Shown here: positions 11,788 to 22,378 of the stretch, piece after piece
Numbering within the stretch: position 1 is the first letter of the stretch
Layout: every line of letters starts with the position of its first letter
Source of the DNA: Elephas maximus indicus
Lineage: Eukaryota > Chordata > Mammalia > Proboscidea > Elephantidae
Assembly (NCBI RefSeq): GCF_024166365.1
Contig: NC_064821.1
Span: forward strand, 52,479,093 to 52,543,092
Length of the DNA stretch: 64,000 bases
Direction: 5' to 3'
Notes under the pieces: generated by a model
Told to the model about the DNA's origin: nothing
The model's input: only the letters and a program-made list of their open reading frames with translations
Database searches by the model: none
Translations under genes and position numbers: made by a program

Positions 11788-11966
11788 GCTCAATACTAAC
11801 CTAATGGCGGTTGGAACCCACCCAGCTGTGCCACGAAATAAAGGCCTGTCGATCTGCTTCCATAAAGATTACAGCCCAGTAAACCCTATAGAGCAGTTCT
11901 ACAGTGTAACACAGAGGGTAGCCATGAGTTGGAGTCAACACAATGGTAATGGTTTTGGTTTTTTAG
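11788..11966 (+). mobile_element. AfroSINE, 5'-truncated
   Basis: Starts near CTCAATACTAACC and ends GGTAATGGTTTTGG; contains AAAGATTACAGCCCAGTAAA. Confidence 0.82.
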
Positions 11967-12202
11967 ATTTTGCATATGAAGCTCTTCCTCCCAGGTCAGT
12001 TGGGAAACTCATTTGTCTGGAGAGCCACGGAAAGAGCAAAAGGGAGGAGAGGGTTTAAGAGACGAGGGATGGACAGGAAACGATCCTACACTGAGGGCTT
12101 CTATTCTGACATTTAATCCTCACACTGTCCTTGCAATGGAGGTGTTGTTATCTCTGTTTTCCAGGTAACTCAGCCAGGAAGTTCAGCCAGTGATCCACAC
12201 GC

Positions 12203-12411
12203 CGTTGTTGTTAGGTGTGTCATTGGGTCGATTCTAACTCATAGCAACTGTATAGGACAGAGTAGAACTGCCCCATAGGGTTTCCTAGGCTGTAATCTTT
12301 ACAGGAGCAGATTGGCAGGTTTTTTTCTCCTGTGCAACAGCTGGTGAGTTTGAACTGCCGCCCTTTCTGTGAGCAGCTGAGCACTTAACCATTGCGCCAT
12401 TGGGGCTCCTT
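12203..12411 (-). mobile_element. AfroSINE
   Basis: GTCATTGGGTCGATTCTAAC opens the tail; CATTGCGCCATTGGGGCTCC closes the head complement. Confidence 0.87.
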
Positions 12412-12698
12412 GGGATCCACATCCAGACCCTATTCTCCTTACCCTTTACCACTGGGGCAGGAGTGGAGAGGTGGCAAATGAGGCTTAGCCAGACTGTTCC
12501 ATCCAGCCCCCCAAGAAGTATGACTGTGAAGGCTATTGCCTTCATCTGACTCACAGGGCCTGCTAAAGGCAGGGCTCCATGATGGTAAAAATGGAAAAGG
12601 AATCCCAGCCTGGGGGAGACAGGCCCTTCCCACTGGAAGAGGTTGGTGTTATCCAGATCTGCAGACTTTAACTGGGAAAGTCTAAAACCTGGCACACA

Positions 12699-12853
12699 AA
12701 CCCACTGCTGTCAAGCCAATTCCGACTCGTAGTGACCCTACAGGACAGAGTAGAACTGCCATGTAGGGTTTCCAAGGAAGGGCTGGTGGACTTGAACTGC
12801 CAGCCTTTCGGTTAGCAGCCAAGCTCTTAACCACCATGCCACCAGGGCTCTCT
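12699..12853 (-). mobile_element. AfroSINE, body-deleted form
   Basis: AGCCAATTCCGACTCGTAGT to CACCATGCCACCAGGGCTCT, lacking the middle AAAGATTACAG segment. Confidence 0.87.
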
Positions 12854-13254
12854 AAAGCCTGCCCCAAACCCACTGTGCAAAGTCAGCTTCTTCTCATCTG
12901 TTATACTTGGAAGCCGCCTTGTGGTTGGGATAGGTACTGCACCTCCAAGGTGCCCCAGCCTCAGTGTTCCTGCTGTATACTTTTCTTCTAGGCCTTTCTG
13001 TTCACTAAGGTTAACACCTCAAACCAAAAAGAGATCACAAAGATTGGAGCTCCCTCCACACACCCACTGTTTTACTGAGGAGGAAACTGAGGCAGAGAGT
13101 TGTTAAGCCACTTACAACCAGGGAGGCCTGTCCATCTAACCTATTATACCATCCTATTTGGGCGCCAGACCACTTTGGTGACCACTAGGTGCTGCTTACA
13201 TTTCCCTTGGGTGTTTGTTTGGGGTGGAGGGCAGGAGGTGGGTGGGAGGGCGGT

Positions 13255-13425
13255 TGAGAATAAGGCTGATCAAGCACCTGTGGAGGGCCAGGCCCTTTGC
13301 TGTATTATCTCATTTCTCCTCCCTCACAGCTGGAGGAGGTGTGTCATTGTGTCCATTTGACAGAGGAGAAAACAGAGGCTCAGCAAATCTAAATAACTCA
13401 TGAAGGATCACACAGGGTGCTCCCT
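13255..13425 (-). mobile_element. MIR SINE
   Basis: Plus-strand CATTTGACAGAGGAGAAAAC and AGAGGCTCAGCAAATC are the complement of the MIR core. Confidence 0.65.
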
Positions 13426-13612
13426 TCACCTCTCCTAACCATCAGGCTTGGTGGGAAATCAGTGTAAAAAGGAACCTCTCAGGTGGCCCTGGGTGGGGGT
13501 GGCCGGGAAGCAGATCCCTTTTTTCTACTTGTTCCATCTTCAGGAGAGTGGTTTTTTTTTTTTTTTTCTTTTCATCCTTGTGAGCCTCAAGATTCTTCCA
13601 TCATCAGCTACC

Positions 13613-13760
13613 CAGAGAGGTTATAGGTTGACAGCTCAAACCCACCCAGTGTACAATTACAGCCGAGAAAACCCTATGCAGCAGTTCTACTCTGTAACAC
13701 GTGGGGTCCTCATGACTTGGAATTGACTCTGTGGTGACACGTTTGGTTTGGGTTTATTGT
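13613..13760 (+). mobile_element. AfroSINE, 5'-truncated
   Basis: Contains ATTACAGCCGAGAAAACCCT and ends at GACTCTGTGGTGACACG. Confidence 0.8.
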
Positions 13761-14394
13761 CCCCCACCATCCCTGGGAAGATGGGAGTGAGGAGGCAATG
13801 AGTTGGGGGGGGGGGTGCACATTGAGAAGGTCAGCCCTGAGGGTCCTGGCCTGGGTTTAGTGAGACCTGAATGGGAAGTGGTCCTCCTTCCCTTTTCTAC
13901 CACCTACCCTCATCCCTGATTCTTTGCTCTTGGTACCCCCTCCTTCTCCCTCCTTAGCTTCCTTAGAGACAGAGGGCAGGGAATTTAACTCCAGGACGAA
14001 GTTTGAAATTTCACATCCCCGACCTGGTAAGAGGGCCCCACAAGCTTTTTTTTTTCCCCTCCTGAAAATGGTGAAAGGAGCCTTTGTGGGCCCGAGGGAG
14101 GAGGGGAGCATCAGCCTGAAGCACTTTTTCCGTGACTCAGCTCTCCTGGCGGGCACGGCAGGAGGTACCAGAACCCCGCAGGGCAGAGACTCCTTCCAGC
14201 TCAGGACCAGTGGAGGGAGTACTCCATGCAAGCCTTAGGGAGGGGACTTGCTGGCCCTAGTGGGCCACCAAGCTGGACTCACCATTGGTCCCTGGTCTCT
14301 TTATGAAGCACTTCCCTTCCACCATCTCAGTTGAGGGCCAGACCCCACAAGCCAAGAAAAAAAAAATGGGCCTCTAGCCTTGCCTTCTAGTTAG

Positions 14395-14480
14395 CTCAGG
14401 TTTAGAGATGTTAAGAAACTCACCTAAGACCATGAAGCTACTAAAAAGTGGAAGTGAGATTTGAACCTGGGTCAAAGGCC
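14395..14480 (-). mobile_element. MIR SINE fragment
   Basis: TTAAGAAACTCACCTAAGAC and GAGATTTGAACCTGGGTC are MIR complement. Confidence 0.55.
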
Positions 14481-14504
14481 CAAACTGTCCATTTCATTGA
14501 TGTT

Positions 14505-14680
14505 TTTCAAAACTTTGTCCTCAGAACGCCAGAATAGGGTTACATGAGGAGCTTGTCAAAAGGCAGTCCCTAGCGCCCCCACCCTAGACTTCCGGAGTCA
14601 GAATCCTAGTTGGGGGGAGGAGGGGCAGGAATCTGCACACAGACAAAGCAGGTGATTCTCGAGCACCTGATGTTTGAAAG
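14505..14680 (+). mobile_element. MER5-like remnant
   Basis: GGAGCTTGTCAAAAGGCAG, GGAGTCAGAATCCTAG and GGTGATTCTCGAGCACCTG give the layout of a MER5 element. Confidence 0.4.
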
Positions 14681-14689
14681 AATGGGGGT

Positions 14690-14932
14690 GATGGTGGTTC
14701 AGTGGTAGAATTCTTGCCTTCCATGTGGGAGACCTGGGTTTGATTCCTGGCCAAAGCACCACCTGTCTGTCAGTGGAGTTTGTGTGTTGCCGTAATGCTG
14801 AATAGGTTTCACTGGAGTTCCCAGACTAAGACAAGAAAGAAAGGCCTGGTGATCTCCTTCCCAAAACAAAACGAATGAAAGCTCTGTGGATCACCATGGT
14901 CCAGTCCTGTTGTGCATGGGGTCCTGGAGGCC
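14690..14932 (+). mobile_element. tRNA-Gly-headed SINE
   Basis: GGTGGTTCAGTGGTAGAATT and GGTTTGATTCC mark the A and B boxes. The body CCAGACTAAGACAAGAAAGA is like the RTE 5'UTR at 54.69 kb. Confidence 0.75.
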
Positions 14933-15236
14933 ATGGTGAGGACTTTGGGTTTCATTTTCAGTGGGACAGGAGCCTTTGGGAGGGGGTGTCGAGCAGAGGG
15001 GAGAAGGGATAGGATCTATGTTTTAGAAGCCTCACTCCAGCTGTGGTGTCCAGAACAGACTCTAGGGAACCAAGAATGGACGCAGAGAGTCAGATGTTCA
15101 GGTGAGAGATGGGATGGCTTGGCTACACGCTACCAGCTATGTGATGAGTGGACAGTGACGCCTGAGGCTTTGCTATCTGGAGCACACAGCCCAAGCACCC
15201 CTCTTCCAAAAGACATGCCAGTCACTGAAGGCAAAT

Positions 15237-15274
<38 letters not shown>

Positions 15275-16129
15275 CTTTATTTGACAGTTGGCTACTTCCC
15301 CCCCACCCCTGCACAGAACAAGCTGGTAGTACGGAAGTGGAGGCTGGATTTGGAAATCCTCTGGCCTAGTGGAAAACCGTGTTTCATGAAGTTGAGGGTC
15401 AGCTGCCTGGGAGAGTGTCTGTGGAGCAGACACTGGGAGAAGCTGAGCTGTAGGAGATGGCCAATGGGGCGAGTGCCCAACCAAAGGCAAGAGAGATGGA
15501 GGAAACAGGCTTGGGGTGGGGGTGGGTGGCCGGGTGGAAAGTCGCTGTCAGGAGGAGGACCCCAGGCCCAGGGTCCCCAAGAAAGCAAGCCTGCAAAGGC
15601 CGTGGAGGCTTAAGACCCTCATAAAACACCTCTCCTTCCTCAGGCAGAACAAGAGGGCCCCTTTTCTCCTGGGTGAGACGTGGCTGATAGGACTGGATAC
15701 ATACAGAAGCAGGTAGAATGGTCCCTTTCAGTCCAGGGTCAAGAGCACCTCCTCCCACCCCACCCCCTGCAGGGGAATATTTTCCATCAAATGACGTCTC
15801 TCTCCGGGCCTGTCTGGCCCACGGTCTGCACACACAGGACAGAGGGTGTAGTTTTTCGTTGTCTGAGATTCCAGGTGGGGAGGTGGGTTCTGCTTGCCCC
15901 TCAGCCAGGTGGCTCCAAGCGAGTGGACGCCAGGCAAGTCATGTTTATTCTGGCTGCCAAGGCTGGGTGAAAACACAGGCCCTAGCCAAGGCTGGGAACA
16001 CGCAGGAACACAGACCGGGTGCTCAGCAGGGAACAAGCTGGAGGGTGTAACCTGAGACAGCCTGGGCCAGGGCCAGGAGGGCCAGGAGGGCGTGCTTCTG
16101 CCTGCTGGTGGGTCAGATAATTCTTAATC
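14933..16129. other. intergenic, mostly unique
   Basis: Apart from the CA repeat, nothing is recognised. The 233-codon frame at 14912-15613 crosses the CA repeat, has no family resemblance and begins in a SINE tail, so it is not called. Confidence 0.5.
15238..15272 (+). repeat. (CA)n microsatellite
   Basis: About 17 uninterrupted CA units. Confidence 0.95.
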
Positions 16130-16154
16130 AGTGTGTGTGTGTGTGTGTATGTGT
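16130..16154 (+). repeat. (GT)n microsatellite
   Basis: About ten GT units and a GTAT break. Confidence 0.9.
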
Positions 16155-16179
16155 TGGCCAGGGGGTGGCTCTGGGTTTA

Positions 16180-16297
16180 GCAGAGCTGGGTTCAAATGCA
16201 AGCTCAACCGTTTATTAGCTGTGCAATCTTGGGTAGGTTATTCACCTCTCTGAGCCTCAGTTTTCTCATCCCTAAAGTGGGAATTTTACCACCTACG
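16180..16297 (+). mobile_element. MIR SINE
   Basis: The core CTCTCTGAGCCTCAGTTTTC followed by TCATCCCTAAAGTGGG is typical. Confidence 0.78.
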
Positions 16298-16650
16298 GAG
16301 ACGATTGCATTCGAATTGTGTTGGTGAAAAATATTGAATATACCATGGACTGCCATAAGAACAAACAAATCAGTCGTAGAAGAAATACAACCAGGATACT
16401 CCTTGGAAGCGAGGATGACGAGACTTCAGCTCGCTTACTTTGGACACTTCATCAGGAAAGACCAATCACTGGAAAAGCACATCATGTTTGATAAAGTAGA
16501 GGGTTAGTGAAAATGAGATGAATTGACAACGGACTCAAACATGCCAACAACGCTCCTAAAGATGGTGCAGGACCAGGCAACATTTCATCCTATATACGTC
16601 AGGTTGCCATGAATTGGAGCTGACTTGAGGGCAACTGACAGCAACAACAT
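16298..16650 (+). mobile_element. RTE LINE 3' end
   Basis: GAATTGTGTTGGTGAAAAATA through TGAATTGGAGCTGACTTGAGG matches 57418-57770 of the full-length RTE. Confidence 0.82.
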
Positions 16651-16857
16651 GGAGATGATGTCTTTAAAGGGCCTGGCTCAAGGTCTGGCAGAGAGAAGAT
16701 GCTTTCTGGGTGTTCCTTCCCCTGGCTTCATGCCCTCAAGGAATGCACAGTCCAGATGGGGAGTGAAGGGTGGAGGGAGCCTGGTGGCAGGGGCTCAGGA
16801 GCTGGCCCAAGACCTGAGGCCATAGAAAAAAAATATCCTGACCCTATACCAGGGAGC

Positions 16858-16924
16858 GGCAAACTTTTTCTGTAAAAGGCCACATAGTAAATATTTTAGA
16901 CTTTGTGGGCTGTATAGTCTCTGT
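16858..16924 (+). mobile_element. ancient hAT-type repeat fragment
   Basis: GCGGCAAACTTTTTCTGTAA and AAATATTTTAGACTTTGTGG match a common mammalian MER repeat; the exact family is uncertain. Confidence 0.55.
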
Positions 16925-17085
16925 TGGGGCCCTGGTGGCAAAGTGGTTAAGCGTTTGGCTGCTAACCAAAAAGTTGGCAGTTCGAATCTACCAGCTGCCC
17001 CTTGGGAACCCTATGGGGCAGTTCTGCTCTGTCCTTTAGGGTCGCTATTAGAATTGACTCGACAGCAACTGGTTTGTTCTTTGTT
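16925..17085 (+). mobile_element. AfroSINE in a hAT-like remnant
   Basis: GGCCCTGGTGGCAAAGTGG head, GGGTCGCTATTAGAATTGAC tail. It interrupts the TTTTCTGTAAAAGGCC repeat at 16855. Confidence 0.88.
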
Positions 17086-17101
17086 TTTTGTTTAAATAGT
17101 C

Positions 17102-17275
17102 CCTGTTAAGTCTCTGGTGGCAAGATGGTTAAGTGTTTGGCTGCTAACCCAAATGTTGGTGGTTCGAACCCACCAGTGGCTCTGCAGGAGATTATAGCCT
17201 TGGAAACCCTACAGGCAGTTCTGTCCTATAGGGTCCCTATGAGCTGGAAACGACTCTATGGCAATGGGTTTATGT
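17102..17275 (+). mobile_element. AfroSINE
   Basis: Head TCTCTGGTGGCAAGATGGTT, B box GGTTCGAACCC, tail GGCAATGGGTTTATG. A short TA run follows at 17278-17290. Confidence 0.88.
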
Positions 17276-17297
17276 GTATATATATATATAAATGGTA

Positions 17298-17485
17298 CTG
17301 TTCACACTCAGTGCTAATCTGAAGTTTGGCTGTTTGAACTCAGTGGCTCCGTGGATGAAAGGCTCAGTGATCTACTTCCAAAAGATCACAGCCAAGAAAA
17401 TAATACGGAGCAAATTCTATTCTGTAACACGTGGGGCTGCTGTGAGTTGGAATCGACTGGATGGCAACGAGTTGTGTTTCGTTTT
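17298..17485 (+). mobile_element. AfroSINE, diverged
   Basis: AAAAGATCACAGCCAAGAAA and GAGTTGGAATCGACTGGATG mark the body and tail. Confidence 0.8.
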
Positions 17486-17494
17486 TACCAATCA

Positions 17495-17607
17495 GCCAAT
17501 GAAAAACCCTGTGGATCCCAATGGTCCAGTCTACAACCCAGGATGGGGATGGTGCAGGACTGGGCAGTGTTTTTTTCCATTGTGGGTTGGGTTCCCATGA
17601 GCTGGAG
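17495..17607 (+). mobile_element. fragment of the RTE-tailed SINE/RTE
   Basis: GGTGCAGGACTGGGCAGTGT and the preceding AACCCTGTGGATCCCAATGG match the 3' half of the tRNA-Gly-headed SINEs; the head is missing. Confidence 0.6.
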
Positions 17608-17857
17608 CAGTGGTGTCACTAAGGAAACGTGGGGTATGCGGACCGCACTGGCAACACTGTCAGAGGGAGTGACGCCAAAATGACTAACATTTTTGTTCAG
17701 TGTTTCAGGAGACACTTATTATTTTTTAAAAAATATATTCCTGTAGTTAGTTATAACAACAAAAACATTTTTTGTCGGCTCAGCTTACGTGTATCAATAT
17801 ACGTACAAGGCTAAAACTCTATGCTAATTTACCGTTTGAACCTTCTAATGTACTCTT

Positions 17858-18012
17858 GGAAACCCTGGTGGCATAGTGGTTAAGTGCTAGGCTGCTAACC
17901 AAAAAGTCAGCAGTTTGAATCCACCAGGCGCTCCTTGGAAACTATGGAGCAGTTTTACCGTGTCTTATAGGGTCGGTAAGAGTTGGAATCGACTGCACAG
18001 CGAAGGGTTTTA
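17858..18012 (+). mobile_element. AfroSINE inserted in a hAT-like element
   Basis: Flanked by TAATGTACTCT and TAATGTGCTCT; the second hAT-like copy at 61.2 kb lacks it. Confidence 0.9.
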
Positions 18013-18207
18013 ATGTGCTCTGGTCAGAGCTATCATTATTACCCAATTACAATGATGTTTCAAATCACGTGGTTTCACTTGTAGCATGTGCTGTTGTTTT
18101 TGTTGCTGTGGGTGTTTTTATTATTGATTTTGTCAAAATTTCTAGTATTTTAGCTACAGTATTGTAATTAGTATTTGTGAACCTATATCAATAACTTTTT
18201 TGAGAAT

Positions 18208-18380
18208 AATAATAATAAAAAAAATCAAATCCGCTGCCGTTGAGTCGATTCTGACTCATGGCGACACTATAGTACAGAGTAGAACTGCCCCATAGGGTTT
18301 CCAAGGAGTGGCTGGTGGATTCGAACTGCTGACCTTTTGGTTAGCGGCCAAGCTCTTAACCACTGAGCTATCAGGGCTCC
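18208..18380 (-). mobile_element. AfroSINE inserted in a hAT-like element
   Basis: Flanked by perfect TTTTTGAGAAT at 18197-18207 and 18381-18391. It is absent from the 61.4-kb copy. Confidence 0.9.
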
Positions 18381-18775
18381 TTTTTGAGAATGAAACAGTA
18401 ATTAAAGGAAAAGAAGGAGTGACATACAGCAATTACGATTCAGGAGTAACAGTACAAAAAACATGACTAAGGATTCTGTATGGTCTAGTATTGGAGGAGG
18501 TCCATGGAGGGATGACACCATGAGTTACCATACTGGGTGACACCAACCCTAGTGATGCTGTTGAGTAGGGAGCTGACCGGACGGCTGGGGCTCTGGTCCC
18601 CAGCAGCACCATCCTCAAAAAGCCTTGTTTGGCCAATTATTTCTATGTCTTATTGCATGTTACCCACATCAGTTTATAAAAACAACTAAAAACCAAAAAA
18701 TGGAAATGCATATACTAATGATATGACAATTATATTTCTTAAACTTAATAATAGAAATTATTATTATTATTTTAT

Positions 18776-18960
18776 CTCTTACTGAGCACTTACTAGGTCC
18801 CAGGTCCAGGGCTTCACATGGATTTTTCCCATTTGGCCACCACAGCCATTCACTGAGAGGCACTATCACTGTTCCCATTTAACAGATGAGGGAACGGAGG
18901 CTCAGAGAGGAGGGGTAACTTGTCCAAATCATGCAGGTGTACGTGATGTTGCCGAGACAG
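18776..18960 (-). mobile_element. MIR SINE
   Basis: TACTGAGCACTTACTAGGTC and AACAGATGAGGGAACGGAGG. Confidence 0.7.
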
Positions 18961-19032
18961 AAGGCTTAATCAGATCTGCTGGACATTGTAAATCTCCAGC
19001 CTCCGTCAGTTACATGTTGGGCTTGTGCGAAA

Positions 19033-19232
19033 AAACCAGTTGCTTCGTAGTTGGCTCTGACTCGTGCTGACCCCATGTGTATCAAAGCAGAACTGTGTTC
19101 CATAGGGTTTTCAGTGGATGTGACCATTCCAAAACAGATCACCAGGCCTTTCTTCGGAGGCACTGCTGGGTGGATTTCAACTGCCAACCTTTTGGTTAGT
19201 TACTAAGCTCTTAACCGTTTGTGCCACCCAGG
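19033..19232 (-). mobile_element. AfroSINE subfamily with different body
   Basis: GACTCGTGCTGACCCCATGT and CCATAGGGTTTTCAGTGG differ from the common form and resemble the copy at 53.5 kb. Confidence 0.82.
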
Positions 19233-19289
19233 AACTTGTGGGCTTCTGCTAGGGAGTGGTCGTTTATGAAGGCAAAGAAAAATGACAAC

Positions 19290-19830
19290 AACTGTCTTAG
19301 TCATCTAGTGCTGCTATAACAGAAATACCACAAGTGGATGGCTTGAGCAAAGAGAAGCTTATTCCCTCACAGTCTGGTAGGCTAGAAATCCGAATTCAGG
19401 GCCCCGGCTCCAGGGGAAGGCTTTCTCTCTCTGTCGGCTCTGAAGGAAGGTCCATGTCATCAGTCTTCCCTTGGTCTGGGAGCATCTCAGTACAGGAACC
19501 TCAGGTCCAAAGGACGCGCTCTGCTCCCAGTGCTGCTTTCTTGGTGGTATGAGGCCCCCTTGTCTCTCTGCTGGCTTCTCTCTTTTCTATCTCAAAAGAG
19601 ATTGGCTTAAGACACTACCTAATCTTGTAGCCCTCATCAATGTAACTGCCACTAATCCATCGTATTACATCATAGTGATAGGATTTACAACCCGTAGGGG
19701 AATCACATCAGATGATAAAATGGTGGGCAATCATACAATCATACAAGGGAATCATGACCTAGTCAAGCTGACAGATATTTTGGGGGGACACAATTCAATC
19801 CATGGTAACAACAAAATCAAAAAGCATCCA
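19290..19830 (+). mobile_element. ancient interspersed repeat, family not assigned
   Basis: CTTAGTCATCTAGTGCTGCT with ATAACAGAAATACCAC at the start and GGGGGACACAATTCAATCCA at the end match a familiar mammalian repeat type. I cannot name the family with certainty. Confidence 0.5.
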
Positions 19831-20049
19831 CACGATATTGACAATATACTACCTTGTTGAAAATTTAGTCTAAAGGCAGGATGCAACTGGGAATTTTATA
19901 CTTTTTTAGCTTCCTGGGAATGGAAGCCTGTTCTCTTACAGTTATAGCAGTAAAGCCCTTAAAGTGTTAGAATACAAAATTGTGTTGCCAGTATGGCCCC
20001 ATTTTTGGAAAGAAAAAGCCTGAAGTATGTGTTCCTATTTAATCGGTTA

Positions 20050-20205
20050 CTATTTGGCCAGGGTTTACTGTGTGTCAGGCAGTATACTAAATGCTTTATA
20101 TTTATAGAATTTAATCTCATTTAATCAAAACAACTCCCTTGTATCTGTTTTACATCTGTGGAAATGGGGGTTAAGCACCTTGGCCAAGGTCGAAAAGCCA
20201 AGGAG
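20050..20205 (-). mobile_element. MIR-like SINE
   Basis: TACTGTGTGTCAGGCAGTAT and TACATCTGTGGAAATGGGGG. Confidence 0.5.
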
Positions 20206-20435
20206 TGGCAGATATGGAATGAGAGTTGAGCTCTGCTTGACTTCAAAGCCCGTGCTGTCTGTTTCTGTCTCTGCTCTCTTCCCCCCCTGGGTCTGTGTCT
20301 TTCTCTGTCTGTTTCTCTGTACACAAACACACGCATGCACACACCCACACAGACATGCCTGCCCATCCACACTGAGATAAAAGACAGGAGGGAAATACAT
20401 CAGAATGGCAATGGTGCCTGTTTCTGGATGACTGC

Positions 20436-20935
20436 ATTGTTGTCGTCAGTTGTCATTGAGTCGGCTCTGACTCATGGTGACCCCGAGAACAACAGAACGA
20501 AACATTGCCCAGTCCTGCCACATCTTCATGGTCGTTGGTATGCATGAGTCTGTTGTCATGGCCATTGTGTCAACCCATTTTATTGAAAGCCTCCCTTGCC
20601 TTTGCTGGCCCTCCACTTTACCAACCATGATGTCCTTCTCCAGCTATCGGTTCCTTCTAATGCTGTGGTGGCCAAAGTAAGCAAGTCAAAGTCTTGGACG
20701 ATATTCTGTGATCCATAGGGTTTTCAGCGGCTAATTTTCAGAAGTAGCTTGCAGGGCCTTTTCTCCTAGTCTGTCTTAGTCTGGAAGCTCCTCTGAAACC
20801 TGTCTACCATGGGTGACCCTGCCGGTATTTGAAATACCAGTAGCATAGCTTCCAACATGATAGCAACATGCAAGCCACCACAATGCGATGAACTGACAGA
20901 CAGGTGGTGGGGCTGACAGCATTACATATGATTTT
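20436..20935 (-). mobile_element. internally deleted RTE
   Basis: It has the same structure and deletion junction as the 5.57-kb copy (CCAAAGTAAGCAAG). Its right end reads CACCTGTCTGTCAGTTCATC on the minus strand, the RTE 5' terminus. Confidence 0.75.
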
Positions 20936-21054
20936 TGTCTTCTTTTCTATGTCTTTTTACATCTTACCAATATTCTACAGTAAGCTTATATTAAGAAAAG
21001 TCCACTAAAGTTCTCTTTTTAAAAGTATGTATGTTTGAGAACCAGCAGGATGCA

Positions 21055-21530
21055 GGAGTTGTGATGTGAGACCACGGGGCCCCTGACCACTGGCCTTTAA
21101 AAAAATCTGCTAAAAAATAAGACAGAGGGGAGCCAGGCTTCTCGGACCCACCTAATCCGTCCTATAATACCTTGCTTTGTAGGAAAGTTCTGTGCATAAA
21201 TCCCATAAAATCCACTAATGTGAAGCTGACACTGAGCCTACCCAGAACGAAATCTGCTAATGAGCACTTCTTGCCAGGAGCCTGCAGAACTGATCAGGCC
21301 CGTCCAACCCCCATCCTGCCTCCTGCCTAAGCCCTTTCTCATAAGGACTCTTTTCATAAGTTTATAAAAACACTTTGTTCGATTCACGTTGGGTCTTTAT
21401 TTCATCTTAGGTGAATGCTGAGCGACTGTGGGGCTGGAACAGGCTGAAGGAGGCCCTAAGTTTTAGAAACAACAGGCTTGTAAAACCGGGACTGGTACCC
21501 CCCACCCCTGCTCCCTGCCTCGCTGTGGGA
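21055..21530 (+). mobile_element. possible solo LTR
   Basis: TTTATAAAAACACTTTG (TATA-like, 21360) is followed by a GTCTTTATTTCATC segment and GAATGCTGAGCGACTG. The spacing resembles an LTR U3-R-U5, but ends were not found. Confidence 0.3.
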
Positions 21531-21639
21531 CTGGACCTTTTCTGAGGCTGCTCTGGGTGAGCAGGTGGCAAGAGGGGGACAGACTGAGTGTGAATATTGG
21601 AAGCCCCATCTGGAAGTGGGGTGCTACCCTAACAAAAAC

Positions 21640-21724
21640 CTGAAATGGCTTTGGGCAAGTTAGCTAAGTGCTCTGTGTCTCAGTTTCCTCAAAGTTAAAA
21701 TGAAGGTTATAGTAATTATCTTGC
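21640..21724 (+). mobile_element. MIR SINE fragment
   Basis: TTGGGCAAGTTAGCTAAGTG and TCTCAGTTTCCTCAAAGTTA; interrupted by the AfroSINE at 21727. Confidence 0.65.
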
Positions 21725-21726
21725 GG

Positions 21727-21898
21727 GGCGCTCGGCTGCTAACTGAAAAGTTAGAGATTCGAGTCTACCCAGAGGTACCTTGGAGGAAAACCTGAAAGAT
21801 CAGCCATTAAAACCCTATGGAGCGCAGCTCTACTCTGACATACATGGGGTCGCCAGGAGTTGGAATTGACTCCACGACAACTGGTTTGGTTTTGGTTG
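21727..21898 (+). mobile_element. AfroSINE, 5'-truncated
   Basis: Begins in the A box (GCTCGGCTGCTAACTG), contains ACCCAGAGGTACCTTGGAGG and ends CACGACAACTGGTTTGG. Confidence 0.85.
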
Positions 21899-22117
21899 GA
21901 ACTATTGTAACACTGCAGAGACTGCCTGACACTTGGTAGGTGTCCAGCAATTGCCCTTCCTTTCTTCCCCTGCCCCTCCCCCCATGGTTACCGATTGGTT
22001 TTTCAGAGCTCAGTATTTAAACGTTTTCAAACTCTAAGTCTGAAAACACTTTCAGAAAAGTTACAAAAATAGAACCAAGAATGCCTATATATCCTTTACT
22101 CACATATTAACATTTTA

Positions 22118-22175
22118 CATCCATCCGTCCGTCCGTCCATCTGCCTGCCTGCCCGCCCACCCACCCATCCATCCA
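22118..22175 (+). repeat. (CATC/CGTC/CTGC/CCAC)n tetranucleotide repeat
   Basis: A mixed CCNN tetranucleotide tract directly before an AfroSINE. Confidence 0.88.
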
Positions 22176-22378
22176 GGAGTCCCTGGGTGGTGCAAATGGT
22201 TAAGTGCTTGGCTACTAACTGGAAGGTCTAGGGTTTGAATGCACCCAGAGGTACCTTAGGAGAAAGATCTGGTGATCTATTTCCAAAGGTTCACAGGCAT
22301 TGAAAACCCTATAGAGCACAGTTCCACTCTGATACACAGGGGGTCGCCATGAGTCAGAATTGACTTGACAGCAACTCT
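22176..22378 (+). mobile_element. AfroSINE
   Basis: GAGTCCCTGGGTGGTGCAAA head and GAATTGACTTGACAGCAACT tail. Confidence 0.9.

Larger units (their letters stand above)
17608..18563 (+). mobile_element. hAT-like nonautonomous DNA transposon, copy A
   Basis: It aligns with copy B along its length once the two AfroSINEs at 17858-18012 and 18208-18380 are removed. The termini are CAGTGGTGTCACTAAGG and the inverted CAACAGCATCACTAGGG. Confidence 0.7.

Noticed and set aside
14690-14765. possible functional tRNA-Gly gene
   Set aside because: Head resembles tRNA-Gly but the acceptor stem and anticodon region are degenerate and it is fused to a SINE body.
14912-15613. 233-codon open frame on plus
   Set aside because: It begins in a SINE tail, runs through the CA microsatellite as a His-Thr repeat, and has no recognisable domain.
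20121-20437. Cys/Val-rich minus frames
   Set aside because: They arise from a CT/CA-rich simple stretch, not a small secreted protein.
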